DNA of 64,000 bases from Chloroflexi bacterium TSY (GTDB lineage: Bacteria > Chloroflexota > Anaerolineae > Caldilineales > Caldilineaceae), in assembly GCA_019217005.1 (NCBI GenBank), contig JAHBNG010000049.1, forward strand, positions 1-64,000, given 5' to 3'. The notes under the pieces are model-generated. The model did not search any database and was not told the DNA's origin. It was given only the letters and a program-made list of their open reading frames with translations. Below are positions 43,621 to 53,634 of this stretch, piece by piece (position 1 is the first letter of the stretch; every line of letters begins with the position of its first letter). Made by a program: the position numbers and the translations under genes.

Positions 43621-43812
43621 TTGACTACGGTACCCTCACTTTACTGATGAGGTATATCCCAAAAATTGGGAGCAGTGGGGTGATCTACCATTTAGGACAG
43701 CGACTGTTTGTGCACCCAATTTGATAATCGCGCGAATGATTGAGCATCTATTTGCTCTCATTTGCCGTTTAATATAAATTGAACGAAGCCTCCTTTCTTG
43801 GAGGCTTCGTTC
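43621..43812 (+). ncRNA. Candidate small RNA ending in a strong intrinsic terminator
   Basis: No ORF is credible between 43568 and 44113, yet 43781-43812 is a perfect terminator. Upstream is TTGACT (43621) with an AT-rich TTTACT/TACTGA about 14 bases on, a poor but possible promoter, and several small complementary blocks. I cannot assign it to a known RNA family. Confidence 0.3.
43781..43812 (+). terminator. Intrinsic terminator, perfect 13-bp stem
   Basis: GAACGAAGCCTCC, loop TTTCTT, GGAGGCTTCGTTC, then GTTTTCCC. The frame that crosses it (43779-43994) is rejected as a gene for this reason. Confidence 0.75.
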
Positions 43813-44113
43813 GTTTTCCCTCTCATACTATGGCGAGTCAACCCACTAAACTCTCGTCAATACCAGACCATATCCTGAGTGTCATTCGATCCCAACCGTT
43901 AGATTCTTCGCTTCACCCGAGAATAACGCGATTGCGAGCGACAGAGTATCTTTGTTACAGATGTGCTCCATCCCTTTTCGGTCACCCACGATGAAATACT
44001 GACAGATATGTGGTATTTACGCCCAACTGTAATAATGTTACAATTTTGGAGATGTTTTGAAATCCATCCAATAGATGAGCCTCTAATATTCTGCTAGAAC
44101 AGGGGTAGTTCCG

Positions 44114-46522
44114 GTGCAATCTGCATCTTTCCGCTTTTTCGCTGCGGTCGTGACGATTCTGTTATTCACGATTCTGATATTAATTGTTTCAATGGTTCTA
44201 CGTAGTGATTCTACGGCAGAACCATCGAACCCAGATCGGGAAATAGCGATAACGCGGAGTGCAACACTAGATTCATCAGAAGAGATAAGTTGGGAGGTGC
44301 CAGAAGGCGGTTTTAAATTCCGCTCACTTCCGGGATATGACGTAGAGCTCTCAAATGGTTCTGCGAATATGACCGCCGATGACGCCGTGTCAGACGTTGG
44401 TCCCTTTTTTCTTCTGAGTGGTGGGTTGCCCAGCCAGATCGTGCTGGAACCATCAACAAATTTATCTGATAACTTTGCTCAGTTTATTGACCATTTTTCA
44501 GAAGAAGATAACTTTCTGGTAAGCGCTCAATTCCCTTATGAAACAGATGAAATGGATGGCCTCGTAGCCGACATCCATAATCGCAATGATGGTGAGGGTG
44601 ACTCTTCATCAGTTATTCAATTTTCGGGTCGGATTTTCATGGCCCAACCCAGGAGTGAGCAGCTTTTTCTTCTTGTGGGAATTGCACCGACAGAACGGTG
44701 GCAGCAACATGTTGAAACTGACTTCGAACTGGTACTCAAATCGGTATCGATTTTAGAGTTGAATCTGCCAGAAATGACTGCAACAGCGATTACCGGTCAA
44801 CGTGCTTCTGTTCTGGCAGGTCAGAATCCTGAATCACTCTTCCCCCTTGACCAAACAACAAACATACCCCCTTCGGTCGCTGCAACGCAGACATTAACGA
44901 TTCCTTCTCAACCTACCCCCACTATGACGGCCTCGCCGCCAGTTGTTGAGAAGCCTGTTTGGCGTCACTTGACAAATGGGAACTACATTAATGACTTGGG
45001 TATTGCAAATGAGGTCATTTGGGCCGCCACAGACGGGGGAGTTGTGGTCTGGAATTTGGCCACTGATCGCGTGACAAAATTTACGACACAAAACGGGGTG
45101 TCTACGAATCAGATGTTTGCTGTAGCAGTTTGTCCAATTCGAGAGCTAGGAGTGGTCTTTGCTACCAAAATAGGGCTTCAGATTTTTCATGGAGAAAGTG
45201 GTTCATGGAGGATACTGAACAGTCGGAATAGTGCCATGGCATTTGACCATGTAATCGATATTGAGTGTCATGAATCGGAAGGACTTTTGACCGTTGTCTA
45301 TGAGGCCAATGGCCTGGACGTTTTTGATGTAAATACAGATCGTTGGCAATACATCGATCGTGGCAATCGTCTATTATCCGCTACGATAAACGGCATTGGA
45401 CGCGTTGTTCAACATCAGGAGATTTGGCTGGCTACTTCAGCAGGTGCGTTACTTGTCTATCAAAACGATGCAGATGACTTTACGACAGAGCTGTTTACAA
45501 CAGCAAATAGTCCACTCGTCAGCAATGATGTCTTGACAATCGATGTGGACGAAGATGGTACTGTCTGGTTAGGGGGAGCCGAACAACTCTATCAAATTAA
45601 ACGCACCGCGGCAAGCGAAGCCGGGGTTGTCGAACACTCGTGGACTGCCTTACGGACTTCGGCGCTCTTTGAGACGGAAGGACGTGAGGAGCCATCGACT
45701 GGGCCACTTGTCGGTTTGGCAGCGGCAATGGACGGTACAATTTGGATAGCCTCACAAAATGGCCAGATTTGTCGATTTGATCCATTGTCAGAGTCCTGCC
45801 TTCAGCTGATACAAAATCAAACGGGTCAAATTGAGAGGGCCGGGCAAGAGTTGGGACGTCAGCGTCTGACAGGGCTGAAAGTTTCATCCGATGAATCATT
45901 GTATTACACGACGAATGGCGCTGGATTTAGTCGATTCAGCAAAGGTGACTGGCAAAATTTCCAGCTGTCGAATGATTTGATACTTGGCAATCAAATCTTC
46001 GACATCGAGGAAGATGAAAGTGGAGTGATCTGGATCGCTAGTAATGGCGGGGTTCAGCAAATTGACGTAGGAGCAGATATCGAGCAAGCACGAGCCAGAT
46101 TTGACAAAGCAAACATCAACCAGGGAGATCGCTTTCGCCAAATCAATAGCAATCTCTTTAGCGATGAGATCCGTATCATTGAGCCCGATGGTCAAGGTGG
46201 CATCTGGTTCGGAGCCGATGGTGCTGGTTATTTTGATGGCGCAACCTGGACAACCTATTCAACACTGAATGGCCTTGTTGGCAGGCCTGTTCAAGCGATG
46301 ACAATTGATGCGAATGGACGAACCTGGATCGGAACACCTGAGGGATTGAGTATTGTTAGCCAGGACTCGATCTTTAACTTGACGAGGAGTGAAGGCTTGC
46401 CGGATAATCATATTCTGACGCTATATGCTGAAAGAAGACTTGATGGGAAACCTTCATCTGGGAATGTCGTCTGGTTTGGCACAAAAGAGGGGGGCTCTTG
46501 CGGTTTGAGCGCAACCAGTTAG
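44114..46522 (+). CDS. Membrane-anchored beta-propeller protein (two-component-regulator-propeller type), main part
   Basis: GTG at 44114. One N-terminal membrane anchor (FFAAVVTILLFTILILIVSM). Residues ~50-250 form an unrecognised globular domain (SWEVPEGGFKFRSLPGYDVE). After a short TP linker the rest is a chain of Reg_prop-type blades: IANEVIWAATDGGVVVWNL, HQEIWLATSAGALLVYQ, DGTVWLGGAEQLYQI, SGVIWIASNGGVQQI, GGIWFGADGAGYFDGATWTT, NGRTWIGTPEGLSI. Such propellers usually sense ligands outside the cell. The frame ends after VVWFGTKEGG in a run of six G; one extra G would continue into the next ORF. Confidence 0.82.
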   Translation: MQSASFRFFAAVVTILLFTILILIVSMVLRSDSTAEPSNPDREIAITRSATLDSSEEISWEVPEGGFKFRSLPGYDVELSNGSANMTADDAVSDVGPFFLLSGGLPSQIVLEPSTNLSDNFAQFIDHFSEEDNFLVSAQFPYETDEMDGLVADIHNRNDGEGDSSSVIQFSGRIFMAQPRSEQLFLLVGIAPTERWQQHVETDFELVLKSVSILELNLPEMTATAITGQRASVLAGQNPESLFPLDQTTNIPPSVAATQTLTIPSQPTPTMTASPPVVEKPVWRHLTNGNYINDLGIANEVIWAATDGGVVVWNLATDRVTKFTTQNGVSTNQMFAVAVCPIRELGVVFATKIGLQIFHGESGSWRILNSRNSAMAFDHVIDIECHESEGLLTVVYEANGLDVFDVNTDRWQYIDRGNRLLSATINGIGRVVQHQEIWLATSAGALLVYQNDADDFTTELFTTANSPLVSNDVLTIDVDEDGTVWLGGAEQLYQIKRTAASEAGVVEHSWTALRTSALFETEGREEPSTGPLVGLAAAMDGTIWIASQNGQICRFDPLSESCLQLIQNQTGQIERAGQELGRQRLTGLKVSSDESLYYTTNGAGFSRFSKGDWQNFQLSNDLILGNQIFDIEEDESGVIWIASNGGVQQIDVGADIEQARARFDKANINQGDRFRQINSNLFSDEIRIIEPDGQGGIWFGADGAGYFDGATWTTYSTLNGLVGRPVQAMTIDANGRTWIGTPEGLSIVSQDSIFNLTRSEGLPDNHILTLYAERRLDGKPSSGNVVWFGTKEGGSCGLSATS

Positions 46523-46893
46523 TCGTATTCCAACGCAACAATTCAAACCTGCCAGACAACACAATTACAGCACTTACGACTGATATTGATGGCACACTGC
46601 TTGTTGGAACCGAACGAGGATTAGTACGTTTTTCGGAGGATAGAGCAACCCTGATCCGCCCAGTAGGGCGCGTTCATATCACCGCATTGACGTCTACAGA
46701 GGCTGGTGAGATCTGGGTTGGAACAGCAGAAAGTGGCGTTTTCTTCTTCAATGGATTTGCATGGCAGCAGTTCACCACAGAAGATGGATTGCCTTCCATG
46801 ACCATTCGGTCCATTTTAGTGGATAGCACGAAGAGAGTTTGGATTGGTGGAGCAAACGGCGGCATTGCACAATATATAAGTTCGCAGCAATAA
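46498..46893 (+). CDS. C-terminal blades of the same beta-propeller protein (frameshifted)
   Basis: 131 residues that complete the propeller: FERNQLVVFQRNNSNLPDNT, DGTLLVGTERGLVRFSED, GEIWVGTAESGVFFFNGFAW, KRVWIGGANGGIAQYISS. The natural join is EGG-LLRFERNQ across the G-run at 46488-46493. It has no start or ribosome site of its own. Probably part of one ~925-residue protein, with the break caused by a one-base loss or a sequencing error. Confidence 0.72.
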   Translation: MRFERNQLVVFQRNNSNLPDNTITALTTDIDGTLLVGTERGLVRFSEDRATLIRPVGRVHITALTSTEAGEIWVGTAESGVFFFNGFAWQQFTTEDGLPSMTIRSILVDSTKRVWIGGANGGIAQYISSQQ

Positions 46894-46994
46894 GCTGTGG
46901 TTAGTGACTGTCCGGTAAGTGATTGATAGGTAAGGAACGCAAGTTTCTCAGGCGACCAGTTGTGAATGTAAGAACAAGAATCAAGAAGCGCGAA

Positions 46995-48836
46995 ATGGAA
47001 CACAAAGCAGATTTACTTGTTCATGCAACGCATGAAGCAGGGTTGAAGATCGGTGGGATTGGTGCAGTGTTGGATGGGTTGTTATCCACAAATGTCTATA
47101 CAACAAACGTACAGCGCACGATCCTAGCTGGTCCTTATCACGCTTCAGATAGTACATATATGGAGAGACTGTTTCATCCGCGTAATTCTCTCAATAGACT
47201 GTATGATAGCCTTCACGCTGTGACAGATGGTGTGTCAGAAGAGATTCAAAGCGCATTCCAACAGATTGAACAGATTTTTGAAATAGCGATTCTTTATGGG
47301 ATTCGGCGTTTTGGCAACCATGAGCATGAAGTGTTGTTGGTTGATGCAACGAACCCAAATCAGACACAGATCGATCAGTTTAAGCATCATCTTTGGCAGC
47401 ATTATGGAATTGATAGCTCACGCTATGAGTGGAATCCAGAATTCAACCTCTATTTGGCGATTGCACCCCCTCTCTTTGCTGCTTTGCGTACACTATTGTC
47501 GAGTGATGAAGCTTTGTATGAACAAAAGTTGATCATGGCGCATGAGTGGCTTGGATTGCCATTGGTCTTCGCTGCGCAGATGACCGAACCAAATCAGTGG
47601 CAATCAATCTTCTATGCACATGAGACCGCGACTGTACGTTGGTTGATCGAAGAACATGGTGGACATGATACTCGGTTCTACAATGTGCTAGACCGTGCAA
47701 AAGCAACTGGCCTAGATCTAGAAACTGTTTTTGGTAACCAAGATGACTTCTTTAAACATGCAATGCTGAAGCGAGCCATCCGTTGCGATAAGATTCTGGC
47801 GGTTGGTGATTTGATAGAAGATGAATTGCGATTTCTGGATGGTAATTTTGCGCAGGCTTCCATCGAACTTGTCTACAATGGCATTCCTCATGCCGATCCA
47901 ACACTTGCTGAAAAGATGGAGTCGAAACGGCGGTTACAGACCTATTGTGAAAATTTACTGGGCTTTATACCAGATTATGTTTTTACACATGTGACACGCC
48001 TCGTTCTTTCCAAGGCTCTCTGGCGTGATTTACGTGTGTTGGAATCCTTGGATTCGTTGTTTCAGCAAGAGGGAAAACGTGCCGTACTTTTTGTCTTGAG
48101 CACGAGCGTTGCCACGGGACGACGGTCCGAATGGGTGGCTGCCTGGGAAGCGCAGTACGGTTGGCCAATCGGTCACAGAGCCGACAACGGAGATCTAATC
48201 GGCCTGGAAGTTCCCTTTTTCTTTGATGGTGTAGAACCTTTCAATCAACAAGCGAGCAATATTCAGGTGGTTTTTGTGAATCAGTTTGGCTGGAGTCGTG
48301 AACGATGTGGTCAACGGATGCCAGAGGAGATGGAGTTTGCGGATATTCGTTGCGGCAGTGATGTAGAATTTGGACAGAGCATCTATGAACCATTTGGGAT
48401 TGCGCAGGTTGAGCCTCTGAGCTATGGAGTTCTTTGCTGTGTGAGCAGCGTTTGCGGCTGTTTGGGTTTTGTGCAACGTGCTGCCCAACAAATAACTACC
48501 CAATGTGGAGACCAAATGAGCGTACCAATTTCTGAGCAAGTTGCTCCACGAGTTGATGAGCAGATGGAACCGAACGTCATCATTGCGGATTATGTTCGGC
48601 TACCGGATGGATATATTTGTCACAGCGCCAATGATGCTTTATGGATTGACCAAAGGGTACGCGATTGGAGTGAACGGACAAATGCAGCAATAGCCGCACA
48701 GAAGATATTTCACTCATTGCCCCGCACTGATGCCGACCGACAAACTTTGTTACGACGAGGGCAAGCTCTGGCCAAGAAGATGAGTTGGGAGGTGGTTGTT
48801 GCGGAATATTTATTGCCTGCATTGGAGAATGTTTGA
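46995..48836 (+). CDS. Glycogen synthase-like glycosyltransferase (GT-B fold)
   Basis: ATG at 46995 (MEHKADLLVHATHEAGLKIG) puts the glycogen-synthase ADP/UDP-glucose loop (HEAGLKIGGIGAVLDGLL) at the N-terminus; the frame open to 46923 adds a basic stretch without homology. Further family signs: LIMAHEWLGLPLVFAAQM, SIFYAHETATVRWLIEEHGG, SIELVYNGIPHADP, and the C-terminal nucleotide site IYEPFGIAQVEPLSYGVLCC. 613 residues is long for GlgA, with insertions, and resembles the archaeal/Chloroflexota type. It should extend alpha-1,4-glucan chains; glgB lies two genes on. Confidence 0.82.
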   Translation: MEHKADLLVHATHEAGLKIGGIGAVLDGLLSTNVYTTNVQRTILAGPYHASDSTYMERLFHPRNSLNRLYDSLHAVTDGVSEEIQSAFQQIEQIFEIAILYGIRRFGNHEHEVLLVDATNPNQTQIDQFKHHLWQHYGIDSSRYEWNPEFNLYLAIAPPLFAALRTLLSSDEALYEQKLIMAHEWLGLPLVFAAQMTEPNQWQSIFYAHETATVRWLIEEHGGHDTRFYNVLDRAKATGLDLETVFGNQDDFFKHAMLKRAIRCDKILAVGDLIEDELRFLDGNFAQASIELVYNGIPHADPTLAEKMESKRRLQTYCENLLGFIPDYVFTHVTRLVLSKALWRDLRVLESLDSLFQQEGKRAVLFVLSTSVATGRRSEWVAAWEAQYGWPIGHRADNGDLIGLEVPFFFDGVEPFNQQASNIQVVFVNQFGWSRERCGQRMPEEMEFADIRCGSDVEFGQSIYEPFGIAQVEPLSYGVLCCVSSVCGCLGFVQRAAQQITTQCGDQMSVPISEQVAPRVDEQMEPNVIIADYVRLPDGYICHSANDALWIDQRVRDWSERTNAAIAAQKIFHSLPRTDADRQTLLRRGQALAKKMSWEVVVAEYLLPALENV

Positions 48837-49915
48837 TGTCAAAGTCACCGAATCTTGCCCGCTATGAGCGCCAGACAATCTTTCCTCAACTGGGGGAATC
48901 CGGTCAGCAGCATCTTCTTGATTCTAGAGCTGTAATTGTTGGATGTGGTGCGACTGGAACGGCATTGGCCAGTTTGTTGGCTCGCGCAGGAGTGGGCTAT
49001 TTACGGATTATCGATCGAGATTTTATCGAGCTGAATAATTTGCCCCGCCAAACCTTGTTTGACGAAGATGATATCGCAGCCAATCTACCAAAGGCTGAGG
49101 CTTCTGTGCGTAAACTTCGCCGCGTGAATAGTGAGATCATGCTTGACGCTGTCGTAACAGATGTCAACCCTGGTAATATTCTGCATCTCATTGGTGATGT
49201 GGATTTGGTCTTAGATGGCACCGATAACTTTAGTACTCGGTATTTACTCAATGATGCCTGTGTTCACCTGGGTAAACCTTGGATCTACACAGGGGTGATT
49301 GCGTCACACGGGATGACTGCGACATTTGTGCCGGATGGTGCTGTTGAGACTCTCCCCAAGTATCATGAATCAGAGAGGATTGCAACGGGGTGTTTATATT
49401 GCTTGTTGGGCGAAATGCCCGCTCCTGGCACAACGGCGACGTGTGATACTGCGGGTGTGATTGGACCCGCTGTCGCCATGATCACAGCGGTAGCTGCGAC
49501 TGAAGCCATCAAGTTAATGATTGGCAACGGTCCACTAAATCCTGGTTTGATTCATATGGATGTCTGGACGCACGAGTTTATGACATTTGGACGACCACCA
49601 CGAAAGCCAGACTGTCCAGTTTGCGGACAACATCGATTCGACTACCTGGATGCCGCTGTAGAGACAACTAGCACAAGTCTTTGTGGCCGTAATGCTGTGC
49701 AAGTAATAGTTACAGGTGGACAGCGCTTGGATTTGGCCCGATTGGAGCAGCAATTGGCCCCAATCGTGACGAAACAGAGCCGCAATGATTACCTCTTACG
49801 GGCACAGATAGACACCTACGAATTTACAATCTTTCCAGATAATCGCGCCATCATCAAGGGCACCGAAGACGAAGATCTTGCTAAGAGTCTGTATGCGAGA
49901 TACATCGGAAATTAG
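48836..49915 (+). CDS. ThiF/MoeB/HesA family adenylyltransferase (E1-like)
   Basis: ATG at 48836 overlaps the stop of the synthase gene by one base (TGATG). E1-like fold: RYERQTIFPQLGESGQQHLL at the N-terminus, nucleotide loop AVIVGCGATGTALASLLARAG, NLPRQTLFDEDD (Arg finger), DLVLDGTDNFSTRYLLND. Two CxxC pairs (GCLYCLLG and DCPVCGQH) should bind zinc, and the Cys in TTATCDTAGVIGPAV is the thiol-accepting residue. A C-terminal ~70-residue domain follows. It activates the C-terminus of a small sulfur-carrier protein for thiamine or molybdopterin synthesis; no carrier gene is adjacent, and its coupling to a glycogen gene is unusual. Confidence 0.9.
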   Translation: MSKSPNLARYERQTIFPQLGESGQQHLLDSRAVIVGCGATGTALASLLARAGVGYLRIIDRDFIELNNLPRQTLFDEDDIAANLPKAEASVRKLRRVNSEIMLDAVVTDVNPGNILHLIGDVDLVLDGTDNFSTRYLLNDACVHLGKPWIYTGVIASHGMTATFVPDGAVETLPKYHESERIATGCLYCLLGEMPAPGTTATCDTAGVIGPAVAMITAVAATEAIKLMIGNGPLNPGLIHMDVWTHEFMTFGRPPRKPDCPVCGQHRFDYLDAAVETTSTSLCGRNAVQVIVTGGQRLDLARLEQQLAPIVTKQSRNDYLLRAQIDTYEFTIFPDNRAIIKGTEDEDLAKSLYARYIGN

Positions 49916-49926
49916 CCAGAGATTAA

Positions 49927-49975
49927 GGCTGAGGAAGAGAGGGATCCATGATGGCATCCCCTCTCTTCCTCAGCC
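49927..49975. terminator. Long hairpin between thiF-like gene and glgB
   Basis: GGCTGAGGAAGAGAGGG pairs with CCCTCTCTTCCTCAGCC over 17 bp around a ~14-base loop. No T-run follows, so it could be an mRNA stability element rather than a classical terminator. Confidence 0.6.
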
Positions 49976-49994
49976 TATTCCTTAGCCTGACAAT

Positions 49995-52346
49995 ATGACA
50001 GAGCATAATTCTCTCAACCAATCAACCCCGTTTATTTCAACAGTAAGCCAGGACGACATCGACGCAATTATCGGTGGATATCATGGCGCCCCTCATCACG
50101 TACTGGGACTACATCCAGTACAGTTTCCGCCCCAAAATGGCTCATCTATCTCGATTCGTGTTTTTCGACCGTTGGAGCAACAGATCTTTACAATAGATTT
50201 GCGTTCTGGGCGTGAGCAAGAAATGCATCGAGTCGATCCTGCCGGATTTTTCGAAGCACTTTTTTTGCAAGACACTGAACCATTCGCTTATCGTTTGCGA
50301 CTGGTCAGTCATGACGGCGAGGTTTATGAAATTGACGACCCTTATTGCTACCCTCCATTATTGAGTGATGGTGATCTACATTTGCATATGGAAGGCAAGC
50401 TTTTGGAGCCCTATGCCAAGTTAGGTGCGCAGATTAGAACTATCCAAGTGGACTATTCTAATTTAGTGTATAATAGTTTAGACTACAATAAGATAGATGA
50501 TATTGGGGATGATCCTGGCTTGGAAACTAGATTGGTTCAGGGGGTGAATTTTGCCGTATGGGCGCCCAACGCGGAGCGAGTTAGTGTCATTGGACCTTTT
50601 AATTACTGGGATGACCGGATGCATGCTATGACCTGTCGCGAGTCTGGAGGCATCTGGGAGATCTTCATCCCCGATCTACCTCAAGGGACGCCGTACAAAT
50701 ATGCGGTAAAATCCAGGCACTTGAACTATCGTGTCGATAAGGCAGATCCATATGGATTCTGGGCAGAAATACGTCCAGATACAGCATCACGTGTTTGGAA
50801 TATCGACGCATATGAGTGGCATGATGATCAGTGGCTAGAGAATCGAGCTACTCATCAAGCCCTTGATCGTCCTTTGAACATATATGAAGTGCATTTGGGC
50901 AGTTGGCGACGCGTGCCTGAAGATAATGGATACCTTAGCTACCGTGATTTAGCGCATCAGCTGGTTGCCTATGTACAGAAGATGGGGTACACCCATATCG
51001 AACTACTGCCCATTACCGAACATCCGTTAGATAGATCGTGGGGCTATCAAACGGTGGGATACTTTGCACCGACGAGCCGTTTCGGTACACCAGATGATTT
51101 TATGTATTTCGTCGATCTCTGTCATCAGCATCAGATTGGTGTGATTCTTGATTGGGTCCCTGCTCATTTTCCGCGGGATGCACATGGTTTGGCTTTTTTT
51201 GATGGCACACACCTCTACGAACATTCTGACCCGCGACTTGGTGAACATCGCCAATGGGGTACGAAAATATTCAACTATGGTCGTAACGAGGTCAGCAATT
51301 TTTTGTTGGGGAGTGCACTGTTTTGGTTGAAGAAGTATCACATTGATGGATTGCGTGTTGATGCTGTGGCCTCTATGCTCTATTTGGACTATGGTCGCGA
51401 ACAAGGAGATTGGATTCCGAACCGATATGGAGGACGAGAAAACCTGGAGGCCATCAATTTTCTTCGGCGCTTTAATGAGATAATCCATGCCGAAGTTCCA
51501 GGTGCATTGACGATTGCGGAAGAGAGCACATCATGGCCCATGGTCACGCGACCAGCTTACACAGGCGGACTTGGTTTTGACTTAAAGTGGAATATGGGTT
51601 GGATGCACGACATGTTGGACTACATAGAGAAAGATCCAATCCATCGTCGTTATCATCACAACCAGATAACCTTTAGCTTAATGTATGCGTTTAGTGAGAA
51701 CTTCATGCTTCCGTTTAGCCACGACGAAGTTGTCCATTTGAAGCGTTCGATGTTGGACAAAATGCCTGGCGATCTCTGGCAGAAATTTGCAAATTTACGT
51801 GCATTATATGCCTTCATGCTGGGTCACCCAGGCAAGAAGCTGCTCTTTATGGGGAGCGAATTTGGCCAATGGCGCGAGTGGAACGAAGCGCACAGTCTTG
51901 ACTGGCATCTGCTTAATGCTCCAATGCATCAGCAGCTTCAACAATTTGTTGCCGATCTGAATCGACTCTATCAAACGCAGCCTGCTCTATATCAGGCCGA
52001 TTTCAACTGGGAAGGGTTCCAGTGGATTGATATTAGCGATGTGGAGTACTCGATTGTCAGCTTTGTTCGTCGAACATCAGGGGGGACTGAACATCTCGTC
52101 TTCGTGTGTAATTTTACCCCTGTGCCCCGCCTGCAATATCGCGTTGGATTACCCTCTTTGGGACAATATAATGAAATCATGAACAGCAATTGGCATCGAT
52201 ATGGAGGCAGAACCGTGGGGAATCATATGAATGAGGGTGACACAATCTTCAGTGAGCCGGTACCCTGGCAAAGTTGCTCCCATTCAGCTGTCCTCAATCT
52301 TCCCCCTCTCGGTGTACTGGTCTTGAAGTTTTTAGAAAACTGTTGA
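49995..52346 (+). CDS. glgB: 1,4-alpha-glucan branching enzyme (GH13)
   Basis: 783 residues. N-terminal beta domain ([18 protein letters not shown]), CBM48 ([20 protein letters not shown]), then the GH13 barrel: [31 protein letters not shown], the nucleophile Asp in [19 protein letters not shown], the acid Glu in [12 protein letters not shown], and [14 protein letters not shown] stretch of ~30 residues between the first two domains ([20 protein letters not shown]) is not usual for GlgB. It makes alpha-1,6 branches in glycogen and belongs with the synthase-like gene upstream. Start ATG at 49995 lies shortly after the hairpin. Confidence 0.96.
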   Translation: MTEHNSLNQSTPFISTVSQDDIDAIIGGYHGAPHHVLGLHPVQFPPQNGSSISIRVFRPLEQQIFTIDLRSGREQEMHRVDPAGFFEALFLQDTEPFAYRLRLVSHDGEVYEIDDPYCYPPLLSDGDLHLHMEGKLLEPYAKLGAQIRTIQVDYSNLVYNSLDYNKIDDIGDDPGLETRLVQGVNFAVWAPNAERVSVIGPFNYWDDRMHAMTCRESGGIWEIFIPDLPQGTPYKYAVKSRHLNYRVDKADPYGFWAEIRPDTASRVWNIDAYEWHDDQWLENRATHQALDRPLNIYEVHLGSWRRVPEDNGYLSYRDLAHQLVAYVQKMGYTHIELLPITEHPLDRSWGYQTVGYFAPTSRFGTPDDFMYFVDLCHQHQIGVILDWVPAHFPRDAHGLAFFDGTHLYEHSDPRLGEHRQWGTKIFNYGRNEVSNFLLGSALFWLKKYHIDGLRVDAVASMLYLDYGREQGDWIPNRYGGRENLEAINFLRRFNEIIHAEVPGALTIAEESTSWPMVTRPAYTGGLGFDLKWNMGWMHDMLDYIEKDPIHRRYHHNQITFSLMYAFSENFMLPFSHDEVVHLKRSMLDKMPGDLWQKFANLRALYAFMLGHPGKKLLFMGSEFGQWREWNEAHSLDWHLLNAPMHQQLQQFVADLNRLYQTQPALYQADFNWEGFQWIDISDVEYSIVSFVRRTSGGTEHLVFVCNFTPVPRLQYRVGLPSLGQYNEIMNSNWHRYGGRTVGNHMNEGDTIFSEPVPWQSCSHSAVLNLPPLGVLVLKFLENC

Positions 52347-52448
52347 TGTTGGGTTGATGAGTGATTATTGGTTGGACTTATCTGAGAAAATTGTATGGAT
52401 CCATGTTTCCATGAGAGGTGGAAAAGTAGGTTTATATAATATCATCAG

Positions 52449-52670
52449 ATGAGTCCAATAATTGACATAAAGAAGGTGAATATGGTTGAACTGCCTAATG
52501 AATTATCAGACGGCAAACAAGAATCGGTTTTGGTTGTAGAGGACAACGAAGATCTGAATACCGCTATTTGTGAAATTTTAGAAACGTATGATTATCAAGT
52601 CTGGGCTGCTTATGACGGTCATCAGGCACTCTCTTGGCTTGAACAAAGCCGTCCTTATGTGACATTATGA
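52449..52670 (+). CDS. Response-regulator receiver domain, N-terminal fragment
   Basis: Receiver start with the acidic pair (SVLVVEDNEDLNTAICEILE, YDYQVWAAYDGHQALSWLEQ). An ATG at 52482 (MVELPNELSDG) is an alternative start. The frame runs out at SRPYVTL just where the phospho-acceptor strand (expected L-x-D-hh-MP) should come. The downstream frame at 52667 supplies the missing MMPEMDGYELL. Either a few bases were lost or the assembly is wrong; the stop (TGA) and next ATG overlap. Confidence 0.7.
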   Translation: MSPIIDIKKVNMVELPNELSDGKQESVLVVEDNEDLNTAICEILETYDYQVWAAYDGHQALSWLEQSRPYVTL

Positions 52671-53620
52671 TGCCCGAAATGGATGGCTACGAATTGCTCC
52701 AATATACGCGAGAGAGTAAGCATTTACGAACACTTCCCTTCATCTTCTTGACTGCCAAAACATCACCTTCTGACCAACGTCTAGCCATGAGTATTGGCAT
52801 CGAAGATTATTTGACAAAGCCGGTCGATGAAAAAGATCTGGTTCTAGCAATTCAAAATGCCATTCGTCGTCGCAAAGATATGCAGGAAGAGATGGAGTGG
52901 CAAATGGATGTGCTGCGCAACCAAATCGTTGGGATGTTACAGCACGAATTTCGGACACCTCTCACCTTTGTTCTCGGATATGCCGAATATCTTCAAGAGA
53001 TGATGGATGGAGATATCGCTATTGACGATCTGCGAACGGCCACATCCGGTATTCTTGAAGGTGGCTACCGGCTTCAGAGATTGATTGAGGGCTTCTTGAT
53101 GTTGGCTGAAGTCCTAAAGAAAAAGATGCAGCCAGATGATCTCGAATCATTGAATGCATTCACCGTCGTTCAAAATGCAGCAACTGATAGCTATACCAAG
53201 ATAGAAAAAGAAGGTCTAAGTCTGAAAGTGTTGACCCAAAATAATCAAGTACGTATTATTGGCGAATCAAGTTTGTTGCACGAGGCAATCAAACGAATGC
53301 TTGATAATACAATTCAATATAAAAGATCACAGTCGAAGCATGTTTGGCTTTCAATTGAACAACATGGGACTTATGTCGGGCTCCGAGTACGTGATGAAGG
53401 CATGGGAATTCCACCTGAGACAGTCGAGCAACTCTCTAGGCCATTTGCTCAAGGTGATCGGAGTGACCGAACGCAACCCGGTGCTGGACTTAGTCTTGCC
53501 CTCGTTCATCATATTGCTAGTTTGCATGGAGGAAGACTTCAGATTGAAAGCAAGCTGGGCGCTGGCAGTACATTTACTCTATGGATCCCAGCCTCAGCTT
53601 CTGCTACAAATACGCTTTGA
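52667..53620 (+). CDS. Receiver C-terminal half fused to histidine kinase
   Basis: Starts MMPEMDGYELLQYTRESKHL, the receiver beta-3/alpha-3 region, then FIFLTAKTS and DYLTKPVDEKDL (conserved Lys). HisKA follows with the phosphorylated His in QIVGMLQHEFRTPLTFVLG, then a HATPase_c domain (LHEAIKRMLDNTIQYKRSQ, VRDEGMGIPPETVEQLSRPF, GAGLSLALVHHIASLHGGRL). The receiver Asp would lie 1-3 residues before this ORF in the other frame (TGTGAC reads Cys-Asp). With the previous entry it makes one REC-HisKA-HATPase hybrid of ~390 residues. Target unknown. Confidence 0.8.
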   Translation: MMPEMDGYELLQYTRESKHLRTLPFIFLTAKTSPSDQRLAMSIGIEDYLTKPVDEKDLVLAIQNAIRRRKDMQEEMEWQMDVLRNQIVGMLQHEFRTPLTFVLGYAEYLQEMMDGDIAIDDLRTATSGILEGGYRLQRLIEGFLMLAEVLKKKMQPDDLESLNAFTVVQNAATDSYTKIEKEGLSLKVLTQNNQVRIIGESSLLHEAIKRMLDNTIQYKRSQSKHVWLSIEQHGTYVGLRVRDEGMGIPPETVEQLSRPFAQGDRSDRTQPGAGLSLALVHHIASLHGGRLQIESKLGAGSTFTLWIPASASATNTL

Positions 53621-53634
53621 AAGGGACGTTCATC

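Noticed and set aside
43779..43994. 71-codon plus-strand ORF
   Set aside because: It reads straight through a perfect intrinsic terminator hairpin.
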